Assembly (NCBI RefSeq): GCF_016427555.1
Contig: NZ_JAELVS010000001.1
Coordinates: forward strand, 558,001 to 622,000
DNA: 64,000 nt
Reading direction: 5' to 3'
Origin: Marinobacter litoralis
GTDB taxonomy: Bacteria; Pseudomonadota; Gammaproteobacteria; Pseudomonadales; Oleiphilaceae
Every line of letters begins with the position of its first letter. The stretch's first letter is position 1. Positions 40,634 through 49,784 of this stretch are shown piece by piece. The position numbers and the translations under genes were made by a program. The notes under the pieces were generated by a model. It saw only the letters and a list, made by a program, of their open reading frames with translations. It did no database searches and had not been told where the DNA came from.

Positions 40634-41947
40634 ATGAGTTTTTCTTCCCTCGGTTTGTCCGAGCAGCTGGTCCGTGCCACTTCCGATCAGGGTTACGATA
40701 CCCCGTCTCCCATTCAGCAGCAGGCGATTCCTGCCGTTCTGTCGGGTAAAGACGTCATGGCGGCGGCCCAGACCGGTACCGGTAAAACGGCCGGTTTTAC
40801 TTTGCCCCTGTTGCAGCGTTTATCGGAAAAGCCGCGCACCGGTAAAGGCCCGCGCGCGCTGATTCTGACGCCTACCCGAGAGCTGGCCGCGCAGGTTCAT
40901 GACAGCGTGAACCTATACAGCCGATACGTGCCAACCAAAGCCGCCGTGGTGTTTGGTGGTGTGAAAATCAATCCACAGATGATGAAACTGCGCAAAGGTC
41001 TGGACGTTCTGGTGGCAACACCGGGCCGTTTGATGGACCTGTATCAGCAGAACGCGGTGCGCTTCAACGAAGTGGAAATTCTGGTGCTGGATGAAGCCGA
41101 CCGCATGCTGGACATGGGCTTCATCCGCGACATTCGCAAGATTCTTGCACTCTTGCCGGCCAAGCGTCAGAACCTGTTGTTCTCTGCAACTTTCTCGAAC
41201 GAAATCCGAAGCCTGGCCCAAGGTCTGCTGGATAATCCGGTACAGGTTGAAGTGGCAGCGCGTAACACTTCGGCAGAAACCATCAAGCAGTCTGTGTATC
41301 CGGTGGACCAGAGCCAGAAAACGGCCCTGTTGAGCAAGCTGGTGCGTGATAACAGCTGGGATCAGGTTCTGGTGTTCACCCGTACCAAGCACGGTGCCAA
41401 CCGTCTGACTCAGAAGCTGGAACGCGACGGCATCACCGCTGCAGCCATTCACGGCAACAAGTCACAAGGAGCTCGTACCCGTGCGCTGGCGGATTTCAAA
41501 GCCGGCGAAGTGCGTGTATTGGTGGCAACTGACATCGCCGCCCGTGGCCTGGACATCAAACAGCTTCCACAAGTGGTGAACTTTGAGCTGCCTAACGTAC
41601 CGGAAGACTACGTGCACCGTATTGGCCGTACCGGTCGTGCCGGTGAAAAAGGCCATGCCTTGTCACTGGTCAGTGCCGACGAAGGCAAATTGCTAGCGGG
41701 TATCGAGCGGCTGATCAAAAAGCAGTTGCCGCGTAAGGAAATCGAAGGTTTCGAGCCTAAGAACAACCTGCCGTTGAAGCCGAAAGCCAAGGCGGACCCG
41801 AGTAAGGCGCGCAGCCGTCGCCCGCAGGGTGGCAATGGCAAGAGCTTCGGGCCTAAGCCCGGAGGTCGCAGCGGTGGTCGCGGTCGTCAAGGCCAGGGCC
41901 AAGGGCAAGGCCGCAGTGGTCGCCCGGCTCAGCGCCAGAGCGCGTAA
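40634..41947 (+). CDS. rhlE: DEAD-box RNA helicase (RhlE type)
   Basis: This 437-residue ATP-dependent RNA helicase has all core motifs: Q motif ([16 protein letters not shown]), [12 protein letters not shown] (I), PTRELAAQV (Ia), [10 protein letters not shown] (Ib), [13 protein letters not shown] (II), FSATF (III), [15 protein letters not shown] (V) and [13 protein letters not shown] (VI). The C-terminal 60 residues are rich in Lys, Arg, Gly and Gln, ending in repeated GQGQG-like text, an RNA-binding tail. ATG 40634 begins at the family N-terminus ([13 protein letters not shown]). A bidirectional terminator follows. RhlE acts in ribosome assembly and RNA decay at low temperature. Confidence 0.95.
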   Translation: MSFSSLGLSEQLVRATSDQGYDTPSPIQQQAIPAVLSGKDVMAAAQTGTGKTAGFTLPLLQRLSEKPRTGKGPRALILTPTRELAAQVHDSVNLYSRYVPTKAAVVFGGVKINPQMMKLRKGLDVLVATPGRLMDLYQQNAVRFNEVEILVLDEADRMLDMGFIRDIRKILALLPAKRQNLLFSATFSNEIRSLAQGLLDNPVQVEVAARNTSAETIKQSVYPVDQSQKTALLSKLVRDNSWDQVLVFTRTKHGANRLTQKLERDGITAAAIHGNKSQGARTRALADFKAGEVRVLVATDIAARGLDIKQLPQVVNFELPNVPEDYVHRIGRTGRAGEKGHALSLVSADEGKLLAGIERLIKKQLPRKEIEGFEPKNNLPLKPKAKADPSKARSRRPQGGNGKSFGPKPGGRSGGRGRQGQGQGQGRSGRPAQRQSA

Positions 41948-41970
41948 GCCAAACCGGTTTTCCGGGCATT

Positions 41971-42002
41971 AAAAAAGCGGGGCTGAAAAGTCCCGCTTTT
42001 TT
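41971..42002. terminator. Bidirectional terminator between rhlE and ompW
   Basis: AAAAAAGCGGG pairs with CCCGCTTTTTT around a 10-base loop. A-run and T-run flank the stem on both sides, so it can end transcription from both convergent genes. Confidence 0.9.
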
Positions 42003-42027
42003 GTTTGCTCTGAAAACGTAGCAGCAA

Positions 42028-42672
42028 TCAGAACTTGTAGGTGAAGCCGACCATGTAGACCATGGGGTCGATTTCTACATCGAGCTTTTCGGTCACACCT
42101 TTGATTTCCGCTTCAGTATCAATATCTGCCCACCAGATAGCCGCGTTCAGCCCGAACTGTTCGTTTAGCATGTAGTCCACGCCCACTTCTGCTGCCACAC
42201 CTACACTGTCATCCAATTCCAGGTCGCCCAGAGCAGACTTCTCTTCGAAGAAAGTGGTGTAGTTAACGCCAATGCCCACATACGGTTGCACGCTCCCGGT
42301 GCTGTTCATCGGGTAGTACTGAAGCGTAATGGTGGGAGGCAGGTGTTTGGTTTCGCCAATATCGGCACCATCAAGTGCACCACCTTTGCCCGAAATGTTG
42401 TGCTTGAACGGGGTGGCGGCCAGTACACCAAGGCCCACGTTCTGAGTGAACATGTACGTGCCGCGGATACCCAGCTGTGTATTGGTGTCTACGGCAACTT
42501 CAGAGCCGGTAGCCGCGCCGCCGGACAGCAAAACCTGATCGCTGGAATCATCCGGTGCAACATGGATAGCACCTGCACGAACAATAAAATCACCCGCTTC
42601 AAAGGCCTGAGCGGCCGGTGCTGCGGCCAGTACGGCTGCTGCCAGAACACTGAGTTTGAAACTACGAGACAT
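42028..42672 (-). CDS. ompW: OmpW-family outer-membrane protein
   Basis: This 214-residue eight-strand outer-membrane barrel forms a narrow hydrophobic channel. The signal peptide is SVLAAAVLAAAPAAQA with cleavage after AQA. The mature part starts FEAGDFIVRAGAIHVAPDD, the OmpW opening, followed by QLGIRGTYMFTQNVGLGVLA, LPPTITLQYYPM and VGVNYTTFFEEKSALGDL-type strands; it ends YMVGFTYKF with the terminal Phe. GGAG precedes the ATG at 42672; an ATG two codons earlier is also possible. In other species OmpW expression follows salt, iron and oxygen. Confidence 0.95.
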   Translation of the reverse strand: MSRSFKLSVLAAAVLAAAPAAQAFEAGDFIVRAGAIHVAPDDSSDQVLLSGGAATGSEVAVDTNTQLGIRGTYMFTQNVGLGVLAATPFKHNISGKGGALDGADIGETKHLPPTITLQYYPMNSTGSVQPYVGIGVNYTTFFEEKSALGDLELDDSVGVAAEVGVDYMLNEQFGLNAAIWWADIDTEAEIKGVTEKLDVEIDPMVYMVGFTYKF

Positions 42673-42832
42673 ATCCATCTCCAGAATTGCGCCATTAATT
42701 GATGGCGTCAATGTACCTGTGACGGTCAGTGTGTTCTTGATTTAGCGCAAAAAACGCCAGGTGAGGGAAAGGAGAGAGGCGAGAGATTGATATAGCTCAA
42801 AAAGCCACACGGCATGTGGCTTTCCACACTGT

Positions 42833-43297
42833 TCAACCCGTGTTTTTTGCTGCTTTCAGGTCGTCGGCCACTAATACATCGCGAATGGTTAAGGGCTCGC
42901 CGTCGCTGTTGCGCACGCTAACGGGCTGAATGGGCTGGCCGGTTGCACGGTCGCGCAGGTCCAGCTGCTCGCCATCGGGCGCGGGATTCCACTTGTCACC
43001 CCACTGGCGCAGGGCAACCACCACCGGAAACAAGTCCCGGCCTTTTTCGGTGAGGCGGTATTCAAAGCGGGAGCCGTGCTCGCCGGCTTCCACCTTGCGC
43101 AGCACTTCGTTGTCCACCAGTTTGCTCAGCCGGTCGCACAAAATGTTTTTCGCAATACCCAGCTGTTGCTGGAAATCCACGAACCGGCGCGTGCCGTACA
43201 TTGCGTGTAGCACGATCAGCAGGGACCACCAGTCGCCTACTTCATTGAGTGCGCGGGCAACGGAGCAATTAGAGTCATCAAAACGTTTTCTGGCCAT
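42833..43297 (-). CDS. HxlR-family transcriptional regulator
   Basis: This 154-residue winged-helix regulator matches HxlR/YodB proteins: DSNCSVARALNEVGDWWSLLIV with the conserved Cys (residue 11), then GIAKNILCDRLSKLVDNEVL as recognition region, YRLTEKGRDLFPVVVALRQWGD as wing and dimer helix. A second Cys (residue 54) could allow thiol or quinone sensing, as in YodB/QorR, by analogy. It is divergent from the old-yellow-enzyme gene and the gap holds a tandem repeat that looks like its operator. It most likely represses that enzyme and itself. Confidence 0.92.
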   Translation of the reverse strand: MARKRFDDSNCSVARALNEVGDWWSLLIVLHAMYGTRRFVDFQQQLGIAKNILCDRLSKLVDNEVLRKVEAGEHGSRFEYRLTEKGRDLFPVVVALRQWGDKWNPAPDGEQLDLRDRATGQPIQPVSVRNSDGEPLTIRDVLVADDLKAAKNTG

Positions 43298-43312
43298 GTA
43301 GGTGAGTGTACC

Positions 43313-43368
43313 GAATAGGGTTGCATTATGAAACCAATTTGAATAGGGTTGCGTTAAGAAACCAAATT
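43313..43368. promoter_or_regulatory. Tandem 28-bp operator between hxlR and the OYE gene
   Basis: Two adjacent 28-bp copies (43313-43340 and 43341-43368) both start GAATAGGGTTGC and differ at few bases. Each contains GGTT-N9-AACC, a dyad of the kind bound by HxlR dimers. The block lies between two divergent genes, where a shared operator is expected. Binding is inferred. Confidence 0.7.
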
Positions 43369-43387
43369 AATGAGGTTGCACCGAATT

Positions 43388-44500
43388 ATGAGCATGAATC
43401 TAGGCCCGATGTTTGAACCGTTTGAACTCCACAACCTCAAGCTGCGCAACCGCGTAGCGATGGCGCCGATGACCCGGAACTTCTCACCCAAGGGTGTACC
43501 GGGTGAAAACGTGGTGGATTATTACCGCCGCCGCGCGGAAGCCGGGGTTGGCTTGGTGATCACGGAAGGCACCACCGTGAACCATTCCGGTGCCAACGGC
43601 TACCCGAACGTACCGGCGTTCCACGGCGAAGAAGCTTTGGCCGGCTGGAAAAAGGTGGTGGATGCCGTGCACGAAGCGGGCGGAGCCATTTTCCCGCAGT
43701 TGTGGCACGTAGGTGCGGTGCGTAAAGAAGGTACCGAGCCGGATCCGTCTGAGCCAGGCTACAGTCCGTCCGGTTTGTTTGCGCCGGGTAAGCCCAACGG
43801 CAAGGCGATGAGCAAAGAGGACATTCAGGACGTGATCAAAGCGTTCGGTGATGCTGCTCAGGATGCCAAGGCGCTTGGTTTTGACGGCGTGGAAATCCAC
43901 GGTGCTCACGGTTACCTGCTTGATCAGTTCTTGTGGGAAGGCACCAACCAGCGTGACGACGAGTACGGCGGCAGCATGGAAAATCGTCTGCGCTTTGTGG
44001 TCGAAATCGTTGAAGAAGTGCGCCACCGCGTGGGTCCGGAATATCCGATCATGCTGCGTTTTTCCCAGTGGAAGCAGCAGGATTACGAAGCTCGGTTGGT
44101 AAACAGCCCGGAAGAGCTTGAGCAGTTCCTGAAGCCGCTCGTGGACGCCGGTGTGGATATCTTCCACGCCTCCACACGCCGCTTCTGGGAGCCGGAGTTT
44201 GAAGGTTCTGACCTGAACCTGGCCGGCTGGACCCAAAAGCTGACTGGCATCCCGACTATGTCAGTGGGCAGTGTTGGCCTGACAGAAGACTTCATCAGCG
44301 GCACCTTCGCCAGCAAGAAAGAAGCCGTTGAGCAATCGGGTATCGATGAGCTGGTTGAGCGCATGACCAACCACGAATTCGAATTGATCGCGGTAGGCCG
44401 TGCCCTGCTGCAAGATCCGGAGTGGCTGGTGAAAGTGAAAGAAGGCCGCCTGGACGAAGTGGATGCTTTCGCCAAGAAGTCACTGGCCAAGCTTTACTGA
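43388..44500 (+). CDS. Old-yellow-enzyme-like NADH:flavin oxidoreductase
   Basis: This 370-residue FMN-dependent ene-reductase reduces activated C=C bonds of enals, enones, quinones or nitro compounds. Marks: PFELHNLKLRNRVAMAPMTR, GLVITEGTTVNH, AIFPQLWHVGAVR, FDGVEIHGAHGYLLDQFLW (the HGAH box), GGSMENRLRFVVEIVEEVR, and PTMSVGSVGLTEDFI near the FMN phosphate site. The start is ATG 43388 or ATG 43394; neither has a strong ribosome site. It is divergent from an HxlR-type gene across a tandem operator, which points to induction by an electrophile. Confidence 0.93.
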   Translation: MSMNLGPMFEPFELHNLKLRNRVAMAPMTRNFSPKGVPGENVVDYYRRRAEAGVGLVITEGTTVNHSGANGYPNVPAFHGEEALAGWKKVVDAVHEAGGAIFPQLWHVGAVRKEGTEPDPSEPGYSPSGLFAPGKPNGKAMSKEDIQDVIKAFGDAAQDAKALGFDGVEIHGAHGYLLDQFLWEGTNQRDDEYGGSMENRLRFVVEIVEEVRHRVGPEYPIMLRFSQWKQQDYEARLVNSPEELEQFLKPLVDAGVDIFHASTRRFWEPEFEGSDLNLAGWTQKLTGIPTMSVGSVGLTEDFISGTFASKKEAVEQSGIDELVERMTNHEFELIAVGRALLQDPEWLVKVKEGRLDEVDAFAKKSLAKLY

Positions 44501-44528
44501 TCGCCCCTTCGATTCTGCGATCTGTTTT

Positions 44529-44559
44529 AGCCGCGCGCCTTCGGGCCCGCGGCTTTTTT
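44529..44559 (+). terminator. Rho-independent terminator after the OYE gene
   Basis: AGCCGCG pairs with CGCGGCT around a GC-rich loop, followed by six T. It lies 28 bases after the stop and 20 bases before the end of the convergent CoA-transferase gene. Confidence 0.88.
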
Positions 44560-44579
44560 ACGCCCGGTTATCCGGTCAG

Positions 44580-46091
44580 TTACATTTGTCCACAGGCTTC
44601 GTACCGGTGGTGCCAGCTTAAAGCTTCGTCCAGCAGGTGCGGGGTGTGCATGCCGCGTTTGCTGTTGCAGGCGCGCTCGAAGTAGTCACGCAGCTGGGGA
44701 CGGAAATCCGGATGGGCGCAGTTTTCGATGATGTTCAGTGCCCGCTGGCGGGGTGGCAGGCCGCGCAGGTCTGCCAATCCTTGTTCGGTAACCACAATCT
44801 GGACGTCGTGTTCGGTGTGATCCACGTGCGACACCATGGGCACAATGGTGGAAATGGTGCCGTCTTTGGCGGTAGACGGGGTCATGAACACCGACAGGTA
44901 GCCGTTGCGGGCGAAGTCACCGGAGCCGCCAATGCCGTTCATGATGCGGGATGCCATCACATGAGTGGAGTTCACGTTGCCGTAGATGTCGGCTTCGATC
45001 ATGCCGTTCAGTGCGATCACGCCCAAGCGCCGAATCACTTCCGGGTGGTTGCTGATTTCCTGTGACCGCAGCACGATGCGTTCGCGGTAAAAATCGATGT
45101 TGTTGGCCAGTTCTTCGTTGGCTTCCGGGCTCAGAGAAAAGGCGGTAGCCGAGGCTTTCGCCAGCTTGCCGGATTTCAGCATGGCCAGCATGCCGTCCTG
45201 CAGCACTTCGGTGAATGCGGTCATGTTATTGAACGGGCCTTCGTTCAAGCCGGCCATCACCGCATTGGCGATGTTTCCAACACCGGATTGCAACGGCAGC
45301 AATTCCGGCGGCAGGCGTTTGGCTTCCACTTCGCGGCTGAAGAAGTCCAGCAGGTGGTTAGCAATGCGCTTGGAGTTTTCATCAGGCGGGCTGAACCGGG
45401 AATTACGGTCGGGTGCGTTGGTTTCCACCACCGCGATGATCTTTTCCGGCGGGCATATCAGGTACTTTTCGCCAAAACGCTCTTCGGGGCGGGTCAGCGG
45501 AATCGGCTTGCGGCGTGGGGGAAGGGCGGTTCCGTAGTAGATGTCGTGCATGCCTTCGAGCCCGGCACTCTGGCCGTGGTTCACTTCCAGAATCACCTTA
45601 TCCGCCTGGTCAATCCAGGTTTTGTTGTTACCCACTGAGGAAGAGGGAATCAGCCGGCCATCTTCCGTCACGCCAACCACCTCAATGACGGCGATATCCA
45701 GCTTTCCGTAAAAACCGGACCAGGCGTGCTGGGCGACATGAGACAGGTGAATGTCCATGTACTCCATGTGGCCGTCATTGATTTTCTGGCGGCACAGTGG
45801 ATCGCTTTGGTAGGGCAGGCGCATTTGAATGCCATTGACCTCGGCCAGTGCACCGTCCAGCTCCGGTGCAGTGGAGGCGCCGGTCCACACGCTGATGCGG
45901 AAGTTCTCATCCCGCGCTTGTGCCGCCCGAATGTGTTCCGCCAGTGCTCCGGGTACCGCTTTCGGGTAGCCTGCGCCGGTAAAGCCGCTCATACCGACGT
46001 TCACGCCGGAGGGAATCAGGGCGGCCGCGTCCCGGGCGCTCATGATGCGTTGACGGAGTTTCGGGCAACGAATTCGGGATTCGGTGGACAT
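44580..46091 (-). CDS. Acetyl-CoA hydrolase / succinyl-CoA:acetate CoA-transferase family protein
   Basis: This 503-residue protein is of the Ach1/Cat1/AarC type, which moves CoA between succinate or propionate and acetate. Marks: NVGMSGFTGAGYPKAVPGAL, SVWTGASTAPELDGAL, QSGVGNIANAVMAGL, GIGGSGDFARNGYLSVFMTP, and VTEQGLADLRGLPPRQRA with the conserved C-terminal region. The catalytic Glu is expected between GNIANAV and GGSGD regions. GAGGT precedes the ATG at 46091. It is a single gene in the opposite direction to the OYE gene. The preceding 297 bp up to the pseudouridine synthase hold no gene I can support. Confidence 0.92.
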   Translation of the reverse strand: MSTESRIRCPKLRQRIMSARDAAALIPSGVNVGMSGFTGAGYPKAVPGALAEHIRAAQARDENFRISVWTGASTAPELDGALAEVNGIQMRLPYQSDPLCRQKINDGHMEYMDIHLSHVAQHAWSGFYGKLDIAVIEVVGVTEDGRLIPSSSVGNNKTWIDQADKVILEVNHGQSAGLEGMHDIYYGTALPPRRKPIPLTRPEERFGEKYLICPPEKIIAVVETNAPDRNSRFSPPDENSKRIANHLLDFFSREVEAKRLPPELLPLQSGVGNIANAVMAGLNEGPFNNMTAFTEVLQDGMLAMLKSGKLAKASATAFSLSPEANEELANNIDFYRERIVLRSQEISNHPEVIRRLGVIALNGMIEADIYGNVNSTHVMASRIMNGIGGSGDFARNGYLSVFMTPSTAKDGTISTIVPMVSHVDHTEHDVQIVVTEQGLADLRGLPPRQRALNIIENCAHPDFRPQLRDYFERACNSKRGMHTPHLLDEALSWHHRYEACGQM

Positions 46092-46388
46092 GATCGACCT
46101 CACGTTTAGGAAAACGGCTCGGTAGGGGCGAGCAGATAAAGTACGCTGACAATTAGCGAGCTACAAAAAAAGCGCTCTATTTTACCAGCGAATTATGAAA
46201 GTTTTGTGAAAAATATTAGTGAAATTGCGTAATCATTTGGTCTAATTATAGTAAGCATTCTATATCTGTTCGCCGCTGCCTGTGGACGAACGCCCTTGGG
46301 CGGTTGCCGTGCCCGCATCTCGGTGGGATGATGCCCCTTTGTGCAGACTGCGTTTCCGTTACTCAACCACCATCACCGTCAGGACACC

Positions 46389-47402
46389 ATGGCCACCAAA
46401 ACATCCACCCGTTTGAACAAATACATCAGCGAAAGCGGGATGTGCTCCCGGCGGGATGCGGATCGCTACATTGAGCAAGGCAACGTCCACATCAACGGGC
46501 GCCGTGCACAAGTGGGTGATCAGGTGATGCCGGGCGATACCGTGAAGGTGAATGGCCGGGTGGTGGAGCCGCGGGACGAAGACGATCTGATTTTTATCGC
46601 GCTGAACAAACCCGTGGGTGTGGTGAGCACGACCGACAGCGCAGAACGCGACAACATTGTCCGCTTTGTGGGCCACAGCGAGCGGATCTTCCCGATTGGC
46701 CGGCTCGACAAGGATTCCCAAGGTCTGATTTTTCTGACCAGCAACGGCGATTTGGTCAACAAGATTCTGCGCGCGGGTAATAACCATTCCAAGGAATACA
46801 TCGTCACGGTGGATAAACCGGTGACGAAAGAATTTATCAAAGGCATGAGCAGTGGTGTGCCGATTCTCGGCACCGTCACCAAGCCTTGCCCGGTGGAGAG
46901 AATCTCCCGCTTTGTTTTCCGCATCACGCTGGTGCAAGGGTTAAACCGCCAGATCCGTCGCATGGCGGAGCATTTCGGTTATGAAGTTACTCGCTTGGAG
47001 CGAGTGCGGATCATGAACGTCAACCTTAGCGGTTTGCCGGTGGGGGCCTGGCGTGATTTGACCGAAAAAGAGTTATCCACGTTGCTGGATGCGGTGCGGA
47101 ATTCTTCGTCCGAGGCGACAGAACCTGCGCAGAGCAAACCTAAGAAGAAACCGGCCCGTTCCGGGGCCGGCGGAAAACCACCGCGGCCGGGTGCCAAGCC
47201 CGGAGGACGACCGGCCGCTGGCCGTGGCGGGAAGGGCGCGGGTGGTGCACCCGGCAAGGGCCGAGGTAAGGGGCCAGGACGGCCCAGCAAGCCCGGTGGC
47301 AAGCCGGCTAATGGGCCGAAAGCGGGCGGACGTAACCCAGCCGGACCAAAGGGGCGGCCTGCAAAACCGAAGAAACCGCGTAAGCCGTCGATCAAGCGTT
47401 AA
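46389..47402 (+). CDS. rluF: RluF-type 23S rRNA pseudouridine synthase with basic tail
   Basis: This 337-residue RsuA/RluF-family pseudouridine synthase modifies 23S rRNA. An N-terminal S4 domain ([20 protein letters not shown] to [13 protein letters not shown]) is followed by the catalytic domain with the essential Asp in [16 protein letters not shown], and [17 protein letters not shown] near its end. From about residue 240 a 95-residue tail is almost all Lys, Arg, Gly, Pro and Ala, likely an RNA-binding extension. ATG 46389 has AGGA upstream. RluF and RsuA relatives are hard to separate; the GLNRQIRRM pattern favours RluF. Confidence 0.88.
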   Translation: MATKTSTRLNKYISESGMCSRRDADRYIEQGNVHINGRRAQVGDQVMPGDTVKVNGRVVEPRDEDDLIFIALNKPVGVVSTTDSAERDNIVRFVGHSERIFPIGRLDKDSQGLIFLTSNGDLVNKILRAGNNHSKEYIVTVDKPVTKEFIKGMSSGVPILGTVTKPCPVERISRFVFRITLVQGLNRQIRRMAEHFGYEVTRLERVRIMNVNLSGLPVGAWRDLTEKELSTLLDAVRNSSSEATEPAQSKPKKKPARSGAGGKPPRPGAKPGGRPAAGRGGKGAGGAPGKGRGKGPGRPSKPGGKPANGPKAGGRNPAGPKGRPAKPKKPRKPSIKR

Positions 47403-47498
47403 GTGCTTGATGGGCGGGAAATAGGTTCAGTTCCTTACGGCAGAATTCGGCGCTAAGCGCTATCCTTACCGGAACAATTCTCTGCCGGATTTCCTTGG

Positions 47499-48131
47499 AT
47501 GCTCGAAACGCTTTTCTCCACCTACCTCAGCAGTACTATCCGCTTTTGGTTCCTGATTGCACCCTTCTTCGTGGTGACTATGTTTCTGGCGCTGACCCGG
47601 GGTTTACCCGCGTCGGAGAAAGCGTCGATCATTCGTCGCGCCTGTATTTCAGCACTGATTCTGGGCCTTATTCTGTTCTTTGCCGGGCCGCTGCTGTTTA
47701 ACGCCATTGGCATTACTCTGAACTCGTTCCGCATTGGCGCGGGTGCTTTGCTGTTCCTGACCGCCATCAGTTTGGTGACCAGCGGTACGCGGAATCACGC
47801 GACCAGCCTGCCAGACGAAGATCGTGAAGACGTTGCGGTGGTCCCGCTGGCAATTCCGGTGATGATTGGCCCGGCGACCATCGGTGCGATTCTGGTTTAC
47901 GGTGCCGAACTGAAAGAGGTGCCGGAAGTGGTCGGTGGCCTGCTGGGACTAGTGACCAGTTTGTTTTTTCTGGGCGTGTTGCTGAGGCTATCGAGCTATC
48001 TGGAGAAGGCGCTGGGTAAAACCGGCCTGAACATCATGTCGAAAATCAGCGGCTTGATCTTGTCTGCAATGGCCGCTGAAATAGTGCTGACCGGTATCGC
48101 CGGCTTTATTGCCAGCACCCAAACCGCCTGA
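47499..48131 (+). CDS. MarC/UPF0056 family membrane protein
   Basis: This 210-residue protein has six membrane helices and the MarC pattern: FLIAPFFVVTMFLALTRGLP in helix 1, GITLNSFRIGAGALLFLTAI in the middle and VPLAIPVMIGPATIGAILVY, the conserved Pro-Gly-rich segment. Family members were once linked to multiple antibiotic resistance; their actual role is unknown. The ATG at 47499 follows TTCCTTGG, a weak ribosome site. It is 96 bp after the pseudouridine synthase on the same strand. Nothing odd. Confidence 0.9.
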   Translation: MLETLFSTYLSSTIRFWFLIAPFFVVTMFLALTRGLPASEKASIIRRACISALILGLILFFAGPLLFNAIGITLNSFRIGAGALLFLTAISLVTSGTRNHATSLPDEDREDVAVVPLAIPVMIGPATIGAILVYGAELKEVPEVVGGLLGLVTSLFFLGVLLRLSSYLEKALGKTGLNIMSKISGLILSAMAAEIVLTGIAGFIASTQTA

Positions 48132-48166
48132 AACACTGCGTTGGATGTTAAGACACGAGGATAAGC

Positions 48167-48742
48167 ATGGCCGCCAATACCATTGACCACAATCGTACCC
48201 GCCACAATTTCGAGGGCATTGATTCGGTGTGGTTGTTTGGTTATGGGTCTTTGATCTACAAGGTGGATTTTCCCTTTCTGGAGCAAAAGCCGGCCACCAT
48301 TCGAGGTTGGGCGCGCCGGTTCTGGCAAGGTTCTCACGATCATCGAGGTACGCCGGAAGCCCCGGGCCGGGTGGTTACCTTGATCGAGCAGCCCGGAGCA
48401 GTCTGCAAAGGCATGGCGTTTCGGGTAGCGCCGAGCGTGTTTGAGCATCTGGATGTGCGGGAAAAGAACGGCTATCTGCGGTTCAGTACCACCATGACCT
48501 TCGACGACGGTGGGCAAGCGGAAGGTTTGGTGTACATCGCTACGGAAGATAATGAAGCGTTTCTGGGCGACGCCCCGCCCGCGGATATTGCCCGGCAGAT
48601 TGCGCAAGCATTGGGGCCCAGTGGCCCCAACACCGATTACTTGCTTCGGCTGGCCGAATCACTCCGCGAGCTGGGTGATCAGTGCGATCATACCTTTGCG
48701 ATTGAGTCCTGCTTGAAAGAGCAGCTTTCCTCAGAACGCTGA
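48167..48742 (+). CDS. ChaC-like gamma-glutamylcyclotransferase
   Basis: This 191-residue ChaC-family enzyme opens gamma-glutamyl peptides such as glutathione to 5-oxoproline. The fold start is VWLFGYGSLIYKVDFPF (the YGSLI loop) and RGWARRFWQGSHDHRGTPEA, with the catalytic Glu in LDVREKNGYLRF. Lengths and motifs match the family. ACGAGG precedes the ATG at 48167. Its 3' end overlaps the convergent DMT transporter gene by 55 bp. 5-oxoproline made here would be a substrate of the PxpABC enzyme elsewhere in this window, although the genes are not linked. Confidence 0.92.
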   Translation: MAANTIDHNRTRHNFEGIDSVWLFGYGSLIYKVDFPFLEQKPATIRGWARRFWQGSHDHRGTPEAPGRVVTLIEQPGAVCKGMAFRVAPSVFEHLDVREKNGYLRFSTTMTFDDGGQAEGLVYIATEDNEAFLGDAPPADIARQIAQALGPSGPNTDYLLRLAESLRELGDQCDHTFAIESCLKEQLSSER

Positions 48743-49650
48743 GGTGCCTGGTGGCTAACCGAACGCTCACGATCTCGCGGCGCGGGGTTAAAGCCCCGAG
48801 CCGGTGAACGCTTACGGTTGCGCAGGCCGATCAGCACCAACGGTACGATGATCATCAGGCTGCCGACAATGAACCACGCGTCGGGCACTTCGCCAAACCA
48901 TATCCAGCCAATCGCAACCGCCCAGATCAGTCCGGTGTATTCGGCACTGGTGACCTGGTTGGCATCCACCTGATGGTAGGCCAGCAGTACGGCGATGTTG
49001 TAGCCCAGAATGAAAAACGCCGAACCAGCGGCGCTGATCAACATTTCCGGGTGCCATTCGGCGCCTTCCCACAGTGCCAGAGCCCCGGCCGCCGGAATGA
49101 TCAACAGGTAGTTCAGAAACAGCTTGTGCACCGTGCTCTGCTCTTGAGGCAGCTTGCGCACCAGCACGGCGTTGATCGCCAGGGTCAGCGCTGATACCAG
49201 TGCGGCGATAGCGGCCCAGTTGAATTCCACCGGTCGCAGGATGACGATGATGCCGGCAAAACCGCTGATCACCGCAGCCATGCTCAACCGCGTGAGCTTT
49301 TCACTGAACAAGATCGCAGACAACGCCATCACCATGATCGGCGCGGCATAAAACAACGCGTTCGCGGTGGCCAAGGGTAAGTTGGTCAATGCGATGACCA
49401 TCACCAGGATACCGGCCAGGTGCACGTGCGCCCGGAGCGCGTGTATGCCAAAACCGCTGAACAGGTGCTCACGGTTCAGTTTACCGATCAGCGGCAGCAA
49501 GAATACCAGCGTTAGGACAAGGCGCAGAAACGCGAACTGAAAGATAGATGTCCCGGGCTCCAGCGTTTTAATAAAGATGTCAGAGAGGATGGCCATCGCA
49601 TTGCCAATGACCAGTAATAAGATAGCGCTATTGACGGTTTTGCCTGACAT
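48688..49650 (-). CDS. EamA/DMT-family transporter
   Basis: This ten-helix transporter of 320 residues has two EamA repeats. Marks: first helix ILLLVIGNAMAILSDIFIKT, LPLATANALFYAAPIMVMAL at the end of the first repeat, and SAEYTGLIWAVAIGWIWFGE in the second. The C-terminal 35 residues are hydrophilic and lie in the overlap with chaC, suggesting the stop has drifted. No clear ribosome site, except GGGGG upstream of the ATG at 49650. Substrate unknown. It is divergent from the LysR gene with a 134-bp gap. Confidence 0.88.
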   Translation of the reverse strand: MSGKTVNSAILLLVIGNAMAILSDIFIKTLEPGTSIFQFAFLRLVLTLVFLLPLIGKLNREHLFSGFGIHALRAHVHLAGILVMVIALTNLPLATANALFYAAPIMVMALSAILFSEKLTRLSMAAVISGFAGIIVILRPVEFNWAAIAALVSALTLAINAVLVRKLPQEQSTVHKLFLNYLLIIPAAGALALWEGAEWHPEMLISAAGSAFFILGYNIAVLLAYHQVDANQVTSAEYTGLIWAVAIGWIWFGEVPDAWFIVGSLMIIVPLVLIGLRNRKRSPARGFNPAPRDRERSVSHQAPQRSEESCSFKQDSIAKV

Positions 49651-49784
49651 TTAATCCCCCCCTTTTTTCTCGTTGATTGGTGACGCAGAGGCGGATGCCT
49701 CGATGAACTGTGAACTCAAGTCTATCTGTGATTTACTATCCGATAAAATGATGAATATTCTACCACTATTAGAAATTTAGATAG

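Noticed and set aside
40402-40749. A 115-residue frame in the helicase leader.
   Set aside because: It overlaps the true helicase start in another frame and shows no family features.
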